Positions 37,688 to 48,495 are shown, counted from the stretch's first letter. The stretch: 64,000 nucleotides of DNA from Dyella sp. RRB7 (GCF_022761115.1 NZ_JAKWJS010000009.1:56937-120936); one strand, 5' to 3'. Notes: generated by a model not told the origin, from the letters alone. Numbers and translations: made by a program.

Positions 37688-39019
37688 TTACTGCAGCATG
37701 GCGTTGACCATCTCCACGTCCTTCAGATCGATCGAGCCGGCCGACTCCTTCAGCTGCAACTCATCGAGCACCAGCGCATGGCGCGACTGCGAGTAGCTGC
37801 TTTCGGCCTGGGTCAGGGTCTGAATCGCGTTGAGCACGTTGAGCATGGTCTGCGTGCCCACGTCGAAGCCGGCACGAGTGGCTTCCAACGCCTTCTGGCC
37901 CGAATCCACCGATGCCTTGTTCGCCTGTACCTGGCTGATGCCGGCGAGCACCGAGCGGTAGTAGTTGAGCGTGTCGCGAACCACCTGGCGGCGCGTGGAC
38001 TCCAGCGAATCCTGGGCCTCGTCCCGCTGGTAGATCGACTGACGTACACGCGACTGCGTTGCGCCGCCCGAGAAGATCGGGATGTTCACCGACAGACCCA
38101 CCGTGGTGCCATAGTCGCCATTGCCCGGCACGTTGTAGTTGCCATGCTGCAGCCAGGTACTGTCCTTGCCACGTGACACCGATGCGTTCAGCGTCGGCAG
38201 ATGGCCGGCGCGGGCCGCGTTGATGTTGTGCTCGGCCGACTCCACCGTGTACTGGCCGGCCTGGATGGTGGCGTTTGACTTCAGCGCCGCCTGCACCCAC
38301 TGGTCCGGATCGGCCGGGTTGGGCGGCGTGAGCGGAAGATCCTCACGCAGCTTTTTCAGTTCGCCGACAGGCTTGCCGGTGATCTGCGTCAGCGCCTCGC
38401 GGGCATCGTTGAGGGTGTTCTGGGCGGCGATCGTCTGGGCTTTGGCCAGTTCGTAGTACGACTTGGCCTGGTAGACGTCGGTGATCGCCGAGAGACCGAC
38501 CTTGAAGCGCTGATCCGCCTGGTCGTAGGCCTCCTTGTAGGCATCCTCGTTGGCCTTGGCGAAGACCAGCGCGTCCTGGCTGGTGAGCACGCCGAAGTAG
38601 GCCGTGGTCACACGCACGTACAGATCCTGCACCGCCGCCTCGTACGTGGCGTCCTGCGACTCTGCCTGCGAACGGGCAGCCGACAGGTTGGCCCACTGGC
38701 TCAGGTCCACCACCGTTTGGGTCAGGGTGGCCGAGAGCGAGCGCGTACGCGAATGGCCGGTGTTCACCAGCGAGTTGTCGTTGTAGCTGCTGCCACCGGA
38801 TTGCTGCTGAGTCAGGCCAAAGCTGCCATTGAGCTGGGGCAGCATCACGGCACGCGCCTGGGTTACGCCTTCACCGGTGGCGAGGCGCGTGGCCTCGGCC
38901 TGGGACAGCACCGGATCGTTGGCGCGTGCTTCTCGGTATGCATCCAGCAAGTCCTCGCTGTGGCCGGCCAGCGGAAACGCCGACAGGGCCAGGGCAAGGG
39001 TCAGAAGCTTCAAGCGCAT
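37688..39019 (-). CDS. tolC: TolC-family outer-membrane efflux/secretion channel
   Basis: An outer-membrane exit duct for type I secretion and RND/MFS pumps, 443 residues. The signal peptide (MRLKLLTLALALSAFPLAGHS-E) is followed by two OEP repeats: EDLLDAYREARANDPVLSQAEATRLA starts the first and DPDQWVQAALKSNATIQAGQYTVESAEHNI the second. GLSVNIPIFSGG is a barrel strand. ATG 39019 is chosen for the GAGG ribosome-binding site 5 nt upstream; ATG 39031 is the alternative. It lies 27 bp after the pcm-like gene, so the pair is likely co-transcribed. Confidence 0.93.
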   Translation of the reverse strand: MRLKLLTLALALSAFPLAGHSEDLLDAYREARANDPVLSQAEATRLATGEGVTQARAVMLPQLNGSFGLTQQQSGGSSYNDNSLVNTGHSRTRSLSATLTQTVVDLSQWANLSAARSQAESQDATYEAAVQDLYVRVTTAYFGVLTSQDALVFAKANEDAYKEAYDQADQRFKVGLSAITDVYQAKSYYELAKAQTIAAQNTLNDAREALTQITGKPVGELKKLREDLPLTPPNPADPDQWVQAALKSNATIQAGQYTVESAEHNINAARAGHLPTLNASVSRGKDSTWLQHGNYNVPGNGDYGTTVGLSVNIPIFSGGATQSRVRQSIYQRDEAQDSLESTRRQVVRDTLNYYRSVLAGISQVQANKASVDSGQKALEATRAGFDVGTQTMLNVLNAIQTLTQAESSYSQSRHALVLDELQLKESAGSIDLKDVEMVNAMLQ

Positions 39020-39046
39020 GGGTTGCCTCATGATTGGGAATGGAGA

Positions 39047-39706
39047 TCAAAAAACAAAGCGGCGCGGCGGTTCGGCGTGCTTCAGATACGGCAGGTCGGT
39101 TTCGAACAAGGCTTCCTCGCGATAGCGGCCATTGCCCTCATGGGTGAGCAACAGCACCTGCTGCACCGGCGATTCGCCACGCACCACCAGCAGGCGTCCG
39201 CCGGGCTTGAGCCAAGCGAGGAAACGCTGCGGAATCTGATACACCGCACCGGTCACCACCAACGCGTCGAACAGGCCGGTCGGCTGCCACGAGGCCACCG
39301 CCTCGCCCACTTCGAGCTTCACGTTGGCGATGCCGGCCTGAGCCAGGCGATCGCCCGCCGCGGCGATGAAATCGGCATGAATGTCCACGCTGGTGACGCC
39401 GGCCGACAACTTGGCCAGGCACGCGGTGAGGAAGCCCGAGCCGGTGCCGATTTCCAGCACCTGATCGGTGGGGGCCAATTCCAGTGCCTGCAGCACACGA
39501 CCCTCGACCACCGGCTTCATCATCACCTCGCCATGACCCAGCGGCAGGCAGAGGTCGGCGAAGGCCAGCTGACGATGCTCGGCGGCCACGAAGTCCTCGC
39601 GGCGCACGGTGCCCAGCACGTCAAGTACGCGTGCATCCAGCACTTCCCAGGGGCGCACCTGGTTTTCGACCATGTTCTGTCGCGCCTGTTCGAAGTTCAT
39701 CGCCAT
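39047..39706 (-). CDS. pcm: Protein-L-isoaspartate O-methyltransferase
   Basis: A SAM-dependent methyltransferase of 219 residues that starts repair of isoaspartyl residues in aged proteins. The N-terminus FEQARQNMVENQVRPWEVLD and the SAM motif VLEIGTGSGFLTACLAKL are diagnostic of the PCMT family, with LKPGGRLLVVRGE near the end. The active-site Thr/Ser region reads LPLGHGEVMMKPVV, slightly unlike classic Pcm (which has QTIS there). It could therefore be a PCMT-fold relative with altered specificity. Confidence 0.86.
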   Translation of the reverse strand: MAMNFEQARQNMVENQVRPWEVLDARVLDVLGTVRREDFVAAEHRQLAFADLCLPLGHGEVMMKPVVEGRVLQALELAPTDQVLEIGTGSGFLTACLAKLSAGVTSVDIHADFIAAAGDRLAQAGIANVKLEVGEAVASWQPTGLFDALVVTGAVYQIPQRFLAWLKPGGRLLVVRGESPVQQVLLLTHEGNGRYREEALFETDLPYLKHAEPPRRFVF

Positions 39707-39870
39707 CTTGCTTACGTCCTGTTCGGATCGAAAAAAAGGCTAAAAAGCATAAGCGCTTAGCCAAGTTCCGACAATGTGCAAAGCCTGCGGCCTAGCCCAG
39801 GCGACACGAAGTGCCGGAAGTCATCGCGCTTGGTTGACGGAAGTCATGCGTAGCGCGGTGTCCGCGGACA

Positions 39871-40206
39871 CTATGCACTGCGACGACGAAACTGTGTGAC
39901 CACGCCAGGCAGGTTACCGGGCAAGCGCGTGAGCGCATCTTGCATGGCCTGATGCAAGGATGCGTCAAGACGCTGGATGCGCCCCTCGGGAGCGCCGCCG
40001 CCCTGGCTGCGGGCGGCCACCGAAAGCCAGGCCAGCCAGCGCGCCAGGCGGCTGCGCTCGGTCGCATCCAGGCCAGCCAGGGCGGCGCGCGCGGCAAAGG
40101 CCGCCTGGCGAGCGCCTACATGGCTGCGCTCGAGCCAGGCCGCCAGCGCACGCTGCGCAAGACGGTATGCCGGACTGAGGTTGAGTTCTGCGATAGTGGT
40201 GGACAT
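39871..40206 (-). CDS. Hypothetical alanine/arginine-rich protein
   Basis: A 111-residue protein without a signal peptide or membrane segment: MSTTIAELNLSPAYRLAQRALAAWLERS, then helical Ala/Arg-rich sequence ending VVTQFRRRSA. I do not recognise the family. Predicted mostly helical. It is divergent from the TetR gene, with about 98 bp between the start codons, so the regulator may control it. Upstream of pcm, the 164-bp gap (39707-39870) holds only a small GGCTAA/TTAGCC hairpin. Confidence 0.55.
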   Translation of the reverse strand: MSTTIAELNLSPAYRLAQRALAAWLERSHVGARQAAFAARAALAGLDATERSRLARWLAWLSVAARSQGGGAPEGRIQRLDASLHQAMQDALTRLPGNLPGVVTQFRRRSA

Positions 40207-40239
40207 GGGGTAAGCCGTGTATCGTGGCCATGGAAAATA

Positions 40240-40265
40240 ACTAAACTGTCGCGTATACTAAACTG
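40240..40265 (+). promoter_or_regulatory. Direct repeat ACTAAACTG in the tetR promoter region
   Basis: ACTAAACTG occurs at 40240-40248 and again at 40257-40265, a 17-bp period. The pair lies between the divergent 111-residue gene and tetR, and TATACT (40254-40259) inside it could be a -10 box. It is a candidate operator for the TetR protein, though such operators are usually inverted repeats. Confidence 0.4.
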
Positions 40266-40304
40266 GTGTTATCCATTTGTGAAGCCATTCGTGAAGGTGC
40301 TGCC

Positions 40305-40955
40305 ATGAGTACGATCCCGCTGACCAAGCCTCAGGGACCTGGCCGTCCCAAGGATATGGAGAAGCGCGCGGCGATCCTCGAAGCTGCCAAGGCATTGTTT
40401 GTCCGCAATGCATTCGCGGGCACCAGCATGGATGCCGTCGCGGCGGAGGCCGGCGTTTCCAAGCTCACCGTCTACAGTCATTTTGGCGACAAGGACAATC
40501 TGTTTCGTGAGGTCATCCGTGCGCAGATCCAGGATCTGATGCCGGAAGACACCTACCAGTCCGATCCGGAAGAGACCATCCGCGACACGCTGGAGCGCAT
40601 TGCCCTGCACCATGTGCGGCTGGACTGCGACGTGCAGAACGTGGGCACCTTCCGCGCCATCCTCAGCGATTGCCGTCAGGGCAACCCGCGCTACGGCAAG
40701 CTGCTATGGGAAGAAGGCCCGGATCGCACGCACGGCCTGATGAAACGGCTGCTGCAACAGGCGGTTGACGCTGGTCAGCTGGACATTCCCAACGTGGCGC
40801 GCGCTGCCGGGCAGTTCATTTCGCTCATCAAGGGCGAAATGCTGATGCGCCGCATGTTCGGTTGCGAGGAGTGCGCGCAGTCCTACGCCGCCGAGCTGGA
40901 GCAGACCGCTCGCGATGGCGTCGACATGTTCCTGCGGGCGTATTCACCCCGCTGA
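40305..40955 (+). CDS. TetR/AcrR-family transcriptional regulator
   Basis: A 216-residue one-component repressor. The DNA-binding domain (about residues 18-66) contains RAAILEAAKALFVRNAFAGTSMDAVAAEAGVSKLTVYSHFGDKDNLFREVI. The C-terminal ligand domain resembles the AefR-type TetR_C group (LIKGEMLMRRMFG). ATG 40305 follows a GAAGGTG ribosome-binding site. Such regulators often control RND efflux operons. The nearby tolC is suggestive, but no pump genes are in the window, so the target is unknown. Confidence 0.93.
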   Translation: MSTIPLTKPQGPGRPKDMEKRAAILEAAKALFVRNAFAGTSMDAVAAEAGVSKLTVYSHFGDKDNLFREVIRAQIQDLMPEDTYQSDPEETIRDTLERIALHHVRLDCDVQNVGTFRAILSDCRQGNPRYGKLLWEEGPDRTHGLMKRLLQQAVDAGQLDIPNVARAAGQFISLIKGEMLMRRMFGCEECAQSYAAELEQTARDGVDMFLRAYSPR

Positions 40956-41037
40956 AAATCCACGTTTCCGCCTGCAAAAGGCCGGTTCCGGTGGGCCGCA
41001 CTCGCGGCCCCCATCGGTTCGTGGTCAAATACCCCCT

Positions 41038-41117
41038 GCAAGCGGGGGTGCCGGCGGCAGTCGGCTGAGAGAGTCCCTTCGAACCTGATGCGGCTAGTAC
41101 CGCTGTAGGGAGCTTCG
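41038..41117 (+). promoter_or_regulatory. TPP riboswitch (THI element) upstream of thiC
   Basis: The conserved TPP-aptamer blocks are all present in order: GGGGGTGCC after the P1 strand AAGC (41040-41043), CTGAGA at 41065-41070, ACCTGAT at 41083-41089, and GTAGGGA before the closing GCTT (41112-41115). It ends about 70 nt before the thiC start. TPP binding is expected to lower thiC expression, probably by blocking translation. Confidence 0.95.
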
Positions 41118-41131
41118 CCGCACCGCTGTAA

Positions 41132-43066
<1,935 letters not shown>

Positions 43067-43208
43067 GCGCCGGTGGTTGCGCATAGGGTGGACGCGGGCG
43101 TTTCGCGTTCACCTGTATTTCACGTGATTCGCACTGGCGGCCATCTTGTCAGCGCGCAGGCGACTTGCGGCGTTAGCAGGTAAACGTATCGCCATCAGGA
43201 GAGGCATC

Positions 43209-43394
43209 ATGCCGATGTCGAACCATGCCGCCCGCCAGGGCCATGTGATCCTGCGGACCGTGCTTATCGCACTGTCCATTGTCGTATTGGCCGTATGCGT
43301 GCTGATGTGGTGGGTCACCGCATTCGGCACGGCCCAGCCCATGGCCAGCGCAGAGAGTCCGGCTCTATCGGCAAGCCACGCGTCGTCTGAGTAA
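43209..43394 (+). CDS. Small single-pass membrane protein
   Basis: A 61-residue protein with a strong AGGAGAGG ribosome-binding site. It has one hydrophobic helix (VILRTVLIALSIVVLAVCVLMW) flanked by a short basic N-terminus (MPMSNHAARQGH) and a polar Ser/Ala-rich tail. I do not recognise the family. It stands alone between thiC and the ppa terminator. The ribosome-binding site and clean topology support it as real. Confidence 0.65.
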   Translation: MPMSNHAARQGHVILRTVLIALSIVVLAVCVLMWWVTAFGTAQPMASAESPALSASHASSE

Positions 43395-43404
43395 ACGCGG
43401 GCAC

Positions 43405-43437
43405 AAAAAAAGCGCGTCGCCAGGGGCGACGCGCTTT
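43405..43437 (-). terminator. Rho-independent terminator of ppa
   Basis: 13-bp stem AAAGCGCGTCGCC (43409-43421) / GGCGACGCGCTTT (43425-43437) with a 3-nt loop. On the minus strand it is followed by seven T residues. It may also help stop transcripts from the small membrane-protein gene on the other strand. Confidence 0.9.
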
Positions 43438-43456
43438 GACTGCAATCAGAGCGCGA

Positions 43457-43996
43457 TCAGGCCTTCTTGTCGGAGGTATAGCGCTCGATGCCGGCCAGAA
43501 TCTCAGCCTTCGCCTCTTCAGCGCCGACCCAGCCTTCGACCTTGACCCACTTGCCCTTCTCCAGGTCCTTGTAGTGCTCGAAGAAGTGGCCGATGCGCTC
43601 CAGCCAATGGCCGGAAACCGCCTGGATGTCCTTGATATGGGCGTAGCCGGCGAAGATCTTCTCCACCGGAACCACGACCAGCTTCTCGTCGCTGCCGGCC
43701 TCGTCGGTCATCTTCAGCATGCCCACCGGATGGCAGCGGATCACTGCGCCCGGCACCAGCGGCAGCGGCAGGATCACCAGCGCGTCCAGCGGATCGCCGT
43801 CGCCGCCCAGCGTGCCCGGCACATAGCCGTAGTTGCACGGATAGCGCATCGGGGTGGACAGGATGCGGTCGACGAAGATCGCGCCGCTTTCCTTCTCCAC
43901 CTCGTACTTGACGGGCTCGGCATCCTTGGGGATTTCGATGATGACGTTGATTTCGTCCGGAACCTTGCGGCCGGCGGAGACGAGGTGCAGACCCAT
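43457..43996 (-). CDS. ppa: Family I inorganic pyrophosphatase
   Basis: A cytoplasmic enzyme hydrolysing PPi to two phosphates. The 179-residue protein has the signature GDGDPLDALVI in the middle, the FVDRILSTPMRYPCNYGYVPGTL block and the EKIFAGYAHIKDI lysine/aspartate region. All metal-binding aspartates appear present. It is notable that this soluble PPase coexists with a proton-pumping PPase and a PPi-dependent phosphofructokinase 5-9 kb away, which compete for the same PPi. It ends at a strong terminator. Confidence 0.97.
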   Translation of the reverse strand: MGLHLVSAGRKVPDEINVIIEIPKDAEPVKYEVEKESGAIFVDRILSTPMRYPCNYGYVPGTLGGDGDPLDALVILPLPLVPGAVIRCHPVGMLKMTDEAGSDEKLVVVPVEKIFAGYAHIKDIQAVSGHWLERIGHFFEHYKDLEKGKWVKVEGWVGAEEAKAEILAGIERYTSDKKA

Positions 43997-44124
43997 GGGC
44001 GTGTCCTTGAGGCGTTGAGCTAGAGAAAAGACCTGAAAGGATACGGCAAAAGGTGGTGCATCGCAGCAGCTTCGGGGCTGGCGCGAGGGGAGAGTTCAGC
44101 CAATCGGCCGTCGCTGGGCGAGAT

Positions 44125-44949
44125 CTATGGGTGGTAGGGACGTTCGCGCAACCACTTGGTGGCAATCCATTTTTCCCCGCGAAGCACGGGCAGGCCGGCG
44201 TGCAGGGAGGCCGTGTCGCCTGTGTCATAGGCGAAATAGACGGCCGAACCACGCAGCGCGGTGACGGTGAGGCCGAGGGCGGGGAAGCCGGTGCCCCCGC
44301 CTTCTTCCGGGGTGTTGAGGTACATCACCACCGAGGCGATGCGCTGCCCGCCCCGCGCGGTGACTGCGGAAAAGCCGGGCTGGCTGGGATCGAACCAGTC
44401 ATAGTGCGGCTCGTACTCCTGGCCGGGCAGGTAGTGCAGGATCTGCAGCCCCTCGCCATGGTCCACCGGGATATCCAGCAGGCCGGCGATGCGCTGTTCG
44501 ATCGTCTGCACCAGCGGTGTTTCACCGATGCGGAAGAACATGCCCTGGCTGGTGCGCCGTTCGTCGGTCTGGTGGCGGCCCTCCACGTCGACCGTGAGCG
44601 AGCGCTGCAGCCGTGGCCGGGACTGGGCGATGAGCGCATCGCACTCCTCGGCGGTCAGCAGGCCTTGCAGCGCGCGGATGGCTGGGGTCTCCACGCTGAG
44701 CGTGACTTGCACGGCATGGCCGTCGATCACTTGCTGGGGGGCGACAGGGTGCCGAGTGCGCTTGCCGGCGCCCGGCTGGCCGATGCTGGCCAGCGGCAGA
44801 TTCAGCACGCGCGAGACGATGCGCCGGCTTTGTTCGCCGTTATAACCGGCGTCCTTCATCAGGCACAGGATGTCCTGCGGGCCATGGCCGGCATGGGCGG
44901 TGGCGAGTATCCACTGGCGCAGTTCGGGGCGGATGTTGATGTTATTCAT
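44125..44949 (-). CDS. 2OG-Fe(II) oxygenase, prolyl 4-hydroxylase-like
   Basis: A 274-residue protein with a C-terminal double-stranded beta-helix dioxygenase domain of the P4Hc type. The iron facial triad is H182-x-D184 (EPHYDWFD) and H250 (SLHAGLP), with K260 (GEKWIATKWL) to bind 2-oxoglutarate. The N-terminal about 75 residues form a separate helical segment beginning MNNINIRPELRQWILATAHAGHG. Bacterial members hydroxylate proline in proteins such as EF-Tu; the target here is unknown. It follows the FimV-like gene by about 50 bp on the same strand. Confidence 0.9.
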   Translation of the reverse strand: MNNINIRPELRQWILATAHAGHGPQDILCLMKDAGYNGEQSRRIVSRVLNLPLASIGQPGAGKRTRHPVAPQQVIDGHAVQVTLSVETPAIRALQGLLTAEECDALIAQSRPRLQRSLTVDVEGRHQTDERRTSQGMFFRIGETPLVQTIEQRIAGLLDIPVDHGEGLQILHYLPGQEYEPHYDWFDPSQPGFSAVTARGGQRIASVVMYLNTPEEGGGTGFPALGLTVTALRGSAVYFAYDTGDTASLHAGLPVLRGEKWIATKWLRERPYHP

Positions 44950-44999
44950 CGCCGGAAAGGATAAGGCAAACCCCGCCGCAGGGCGCCGTGATCGACAAC

Positions 45000-46244
45000 T
45001 CAATCGCGGTGGCGAATATGCTCGATCAGGCTGTCGGTGAGTCCGCTTGCATCGACCCACAATAGCGTGGCGGCGGTGGACGGCACCTGGATCATGCCAG
45101 GGATTCCCTTGGCGCCCGGCTGGGTGTGCAGGCGTTCCCATCCAGGCGGCCATGCGGTGCAGGAGGCTGCGGCGGCACAGCTCGTGCGCGGCGAGCGCTG
45201 TCGCCAGTGGAAGAATGCGCTACCCGTGAGTGCCGCCGTCAGCGCACCCACGGCGACCCACAGCCAGGTGCTGCCATGAGCAGGCCCGTTCTCGCCCGGA
45301 ATAGTTGTTCGCCCGGCCGGCGGTGCGGCAGGGCGTGGGGAACCCTGCGCAGGGACAGGCGGCGCTAAGGTTGAAGCGGGACCCGGTGCGATGGGTGGTG
45401 CGCCGGTGTCGGCAGGCAGGGCTGGTGCAGTGACCTGGCTCGTATCGACCGCGGCTTTTCCAGGGGTGGTATCGCCATGGGGCTCCACAGGTGCCGATGC
45501 GGGCTCGCTGTCAGCAGGGGCATCGAGAAGACCGTTCAATTGAGCGCTCAGCGCGTTCAACACATGGCTTCGTTCGTCCAGCTGCGCCCTGGCGGCATTG
45601 GTAACGTCGGCCGCATGACGGCTCTGGCGATCCAGAGTGGCTAGCTGCTCATGCTGGCGCGCCACCAGCGGGGCCTGTGCGGTCAGTGCTTGCTGCTGCT
45701 GCGCTACCAGCGCGGAGACACGACGGGTTTCCTCGTCCAGCCGGGCATTGGCAGCGGCCAGCGCGCCGATAGTGAGGCGGGGCGAAGATTGGGCCGGCCT
45801 GGCGGGGGCGGGCGGCGCGGTCGTAGTCGTCGCATTGGTCTTCGTCCCCGGGCTGGAGGCTTTCGCACGGAGTTTCAGCGGGAAGCTTCGCGAGGCTTTG
45901 CCATAGGGGCCCTCGATCATCAGCCACACCGTCACGCGGGAGGCGTCCACTGGGGTGCTGCTGGTGAGGCGAATGAAGTGCTGGCCGCTTTGGTAGCGGC
46001 GCACTTCATGCGTCAGGGCGAGCGTGCGATCGGCCCCGCTGGGGTCGGCCAGGGTGCCGCTGGCGATAGCCGTGAGCTGCCCGGATTCGTCCTGGCCTTC
46101 GATGACCAGCGGGACGTCCACCACGAGGGGCTGACCGAGATAAGAACGCACTCTTGCCTGGCCGAGATCGGCGGCGGACAGCGAACCGCATAGCAGGGCC
46201 GATACGGCGGCGACCGTGCGGATCGCGGAGACTTTGTTCATCAT
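45000..46244 (-). CDS. FimV-like N-terminal domain protein without LysM
   Basis: A 414-residue envelope protein. After a signal peptide (MMNKVSAIRTVAAVSALLCGSLSA-A) comes the FimV N-terminal pattern ADLGQARVRSYLGQPLVVDVPLVIEG. A coiled-coil follows (about residues 165-245, LAAANARLDEETRRVSALVAQQQQ), then a Pro/Ala linker and one membrane helix (WLWVAVGALTAALTG). FimV proteins are polar hubs for type IV pili and the sensing system in Pseudomonas; they usually carry LysM and a C-terminal TPR module, neither seen here. It may be a shortened paralogue. No pilus genes are adjacent. Confidence 0.75.
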   Translation of the reverse strand: MMNKVSAIRTVAAVSALLCGSLSAADLGQARVRSYLGQPLVVDVPLVIEGQDESGQLTAIASGTLADPSGADRTLALTHEVRRYQSGQHFIRLTSSTPVDASRVTVWLMIEGPYGKASRSFPLKLRAKASSPGTKTNATTTTAPPAPARPAQSSPRLTIGALAAANARLDEETRRVSALVAQQQQALTAQAPLVARQHEQLATLDRQSRHAADVTNAARAQLDERSHVLNALSAQLNGLLDAPADSEPASAPVEPHGDTTPGKAAVDTSQVTAPALPADTGAPPIAPGPASTLAPPVPAQGSPRPAAPPAGRTTIPGENGPAHGSTWLWVAVGALTAALTGSAFFHWRQRSPRTSCAAAASCTAWPPGWERLHTQPGAKGIPGMIQVPSTAATLLWVDASGLTDSLIEHIRHRD

Positions 46245-46386
46245 TCCTGCCCTTGGCAATCGAGGTGGCCCCAGTGGTTGAGCCGCCTCGCACCACGCCT
46301 TGGTGGGCTGGATGATGTCGCTTGGCCGTGGCTCCCGGGAGAGAGGCATCGCTGCACTCCCGCCCGGGAATTTTACTGGCCGTGAC

Positions 46387-48495
46387 TTACTTAACGTGCT
46401 CCCAGATGTAGGTGTAAGCGAGCGCGTTCATGTAGGCCGACTGCTTGTTGTCCGCCGCCGCGCCATGGCCGCCTTCGATGTTCTCGTAGAAGCTGGCGTC
46501 GTAGCCCAGTTGCTGGAGCTTCGCGGCCATCTTGCGCGCATGCACCGGACCGACGCGATCATCACGGGTGGAGGTGGTGAACAGCACCGGCGGATACTTC
46601 TGGCCCGCCTTGGCGTTGGTGTACGGCGAAAAGGTCTTGATCCACGCCCACTCGGCGGGCTTGTCAGGGTCGCCGTATTCCGCGATCCACGACGCACCGG
46701 CCGACAGGTGGGTGTAGCGCTGCATGTCGAGCAGGGCCACCTGGCTGACGATGGCGCCGTAGAGCTGCGGGTACAGCGTGAGCATATTGCCCATCAGCAG
46801 GCCGCCATTGCTGCCGCCCATGGCGCCCAGATGCGCGGGCGAAGTGATCTTGCGCGCGAACAGGTCCTGCGAAACTGCGGCAAAATCCTCGTAGGCACGC
46901 AGGCGATTCGCCTTCAGTGCGGCCTTGTGCCAGCGCGGCCCGTATTCGCCACCGCCGCGGATGTTGGCGATCACGTAGACGCCGCCCTTTTCCAGCCAGG
47001 CGCGGCCCACGCTGCCGCTGTAGCTGGGTTGCAGCGAAATCTCGAAGCCGCCGTAGCCGTATTGCAGGGTCGGGTTGGTGCCGTCCGCCTTGAGGTCTTT
47101 CGGCGCGATTTCGAAATACGGCACGGGGGTGCCGTCCTTGGAGGTGGCGAAGTGCTGGCTCACCACGTACTTCGACGCATCGAAGAAGCTCGGGCTGTGC
47201 TTGATCGCCTGCGCCTCGCCCTGGCCCAGGGTGCCGTAGTACAGCGTGGTCGGCTGCAGGAAGCCGGTGACGGTGAGGAAGTAGTCGTCGCTGGTGTCCG
47301 CATCGATGCCGGCGGCAGCGATGGTGGAGAGCTTCGGCGCACCGCCCAGGCCGCTGCGCTTCCATTCGCCCGGCCCCGGCGTGAGCACCTCGAGCCTGTT
47401 CACCACGTTGTCCATGACGTTGAGGATCAGCTGGTGGCGCGTCCACGAATAGCCGTCCAGCGCAGTGCTGTCGGTGGGCTCGAACAGCACGGTGAGCTCG
47501 CGCTTGCCGGCCATGTAGCCGTCGAAGTTGGCGGCCAGCAGCGAGCCGGACTTGTAGGTCTTGCCGCCCACCGACCAGTCGCTGCGTGGCTCGATCAGCA
47601 GCCACTCGCGATGCACGTCGGTGTTGGCGTCGTCGGGCACGTCGATGCGGGTGAGCTTGCCGTCCTTGCCGCGCACGAAGGTTTCGCTGTCGTAGAAGGC
47701 GATCTGGCGCGTCACGAAGTCACGCTCGAAACCCGGCGTGTTGTCACGCATGGCCGACACGCTCATGTCGTCGTTCTTCGCTTCGTACACCGTGATGGCG
47801 CTCGACAGCGGCGTGCCGCGCTGCCATGCCTTGACGATGCGCGGATAGCTCGACGTGGTCATCGAGCCCGGGCCGAAATCGGTGGCGACGTAGAGATGGT
47901 CCTTGTCCATCCACGTGACATTGCTCTTGGCCTCGGGCAGTTCGAAGCCGTTCTTCACGAATTGCTTGCCGGGCAGGTCGAACTCGCGCACCACGCTGGC
48001 GTCGGCGCCGCCGCGCGACAGCGCGATCAGGCAGCGCTGGTAGTCGGGCTTGAGGCAGTCCGCGCCGTGCCACACCCAGTTCTCGTTCTCTGCCTTGGCC
48101 AACGCATCGAGGTCGATCACGGTTTCCCAGGCGGGCTGGTCCTTGCGGTACTCGTCCAGCGTGGTGCGGCGCCATAGGCCCTTGGGGTGGTCCTTGTCGC
48201 GCCAGAAATTGTAGAAGTGGTCGCCGATCTTGCTGACCATGGGGATGCGCGCGTTGGAGTCGAGCACTTCGAGGATGCGTGCATCGAGCTGCTTGAACCC
48301 GGCGCTGTCGGCGTACTTCGTCACCGTCTGCGCGTTCTGCTGCTTCACCCAGTCCAGCTGCTGCGTGCCGTCGATGTTTTCCAGCCAGAGATTGGGATCG
48401 CTGCTGGTCGGTGCGGTGGGGTCGGTGGCGTGCGTCATGCCGCTTAGTGTGAGGCCCAGCGCCAGTGGCAGCCAGAGCGACTTCCTGATTGTCAT
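46387..48495 (-). CDS. Secreted prolyl oligopeptidase (S9A)
   Basis: A serine peptidase of 702 residues cleaving after proline in short peptides. A signal peptide (MTIRKSLWLPLALGLTLSGMTHA-T) indicates periplasmic location. The N-terminal seven-blade propeller (about 30-445) starts DPNLWLENIDGTQQLDWVKQQN. The alpha/beta-hydrolase domain carries S562 in GGSNGG, an Asp at 645/646 (TRDDRVGP) and H677 (EGGHGA). Complete triad and normal length. It is separated from hppA by a hairpin and appears to be transcribed alone. Confidence 0.94.
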   Translation of the reverse strand: MTIRKSLWLPLALGLTLSGMTHATDPTAPTSSDPNLWLENIDGTQQLDWVKQQNAQTVTKYADSAGFKQLDARILEVLDSNARIPMVSKIGDHFYNFWRDKDHPKGLWRRTTLDEYRKDQPAWETVIDLDALAKAENENWVWHGADCLKPDYQRCLIALSRGGADASVVREFDLPGKQFVKNGFELPEAKSNVTWMDKDHLYVATDFGPGSMTTSSYPRIVKAWQRGTPLSSAITVYEAKNDDMSVSAMRDNTPGFERDFVTRQIAFYDSETFVRGKDGKLTRIDVPDDANTDVHREWLLIEPRSDWSVGGKTYKSGSLLAANFDGYMAGKRELTVLFEPTDSTALDGYSWTRHQLILNVMDNVVNRLEVLTPGPGEWKRSGLGGAPKLSTIAAAGIDADTSDDYFLTVTGFLQPTTLYYGTLGQGEAQAIKHSPSFFDASKYVVSQHFATSKDGTPVPYFEIAPKDLKADGTNPTLQYGYGGFEISLQPSYSGSVGRAWLEKGGVYVIANIRGGGEYGPRWHKAALKANRLRAYEDFAAVSQDLFARKITSPAHLGAMGGSNGGLLMGNMLTLYPQLYGAIVSQVALLDMQRYTHLSAGASWIAEYGDPDKPAEWAWIKTFSPYTNAKAGQKYPPVLFTTSTRDDRVGPVHARKMAAKLQQLGYDASFYENIEGGHGAAADNKQSAYMNALAYTYIWEHVK

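Noticed and set aside
39720..39780. GGCTAA/TTAGCC hairpin upstream of pcm as a terminator
   Set aside because: Short stem, large loop and no T run; it lies in the promoter-side gap of pcm, so termination is not indicated.
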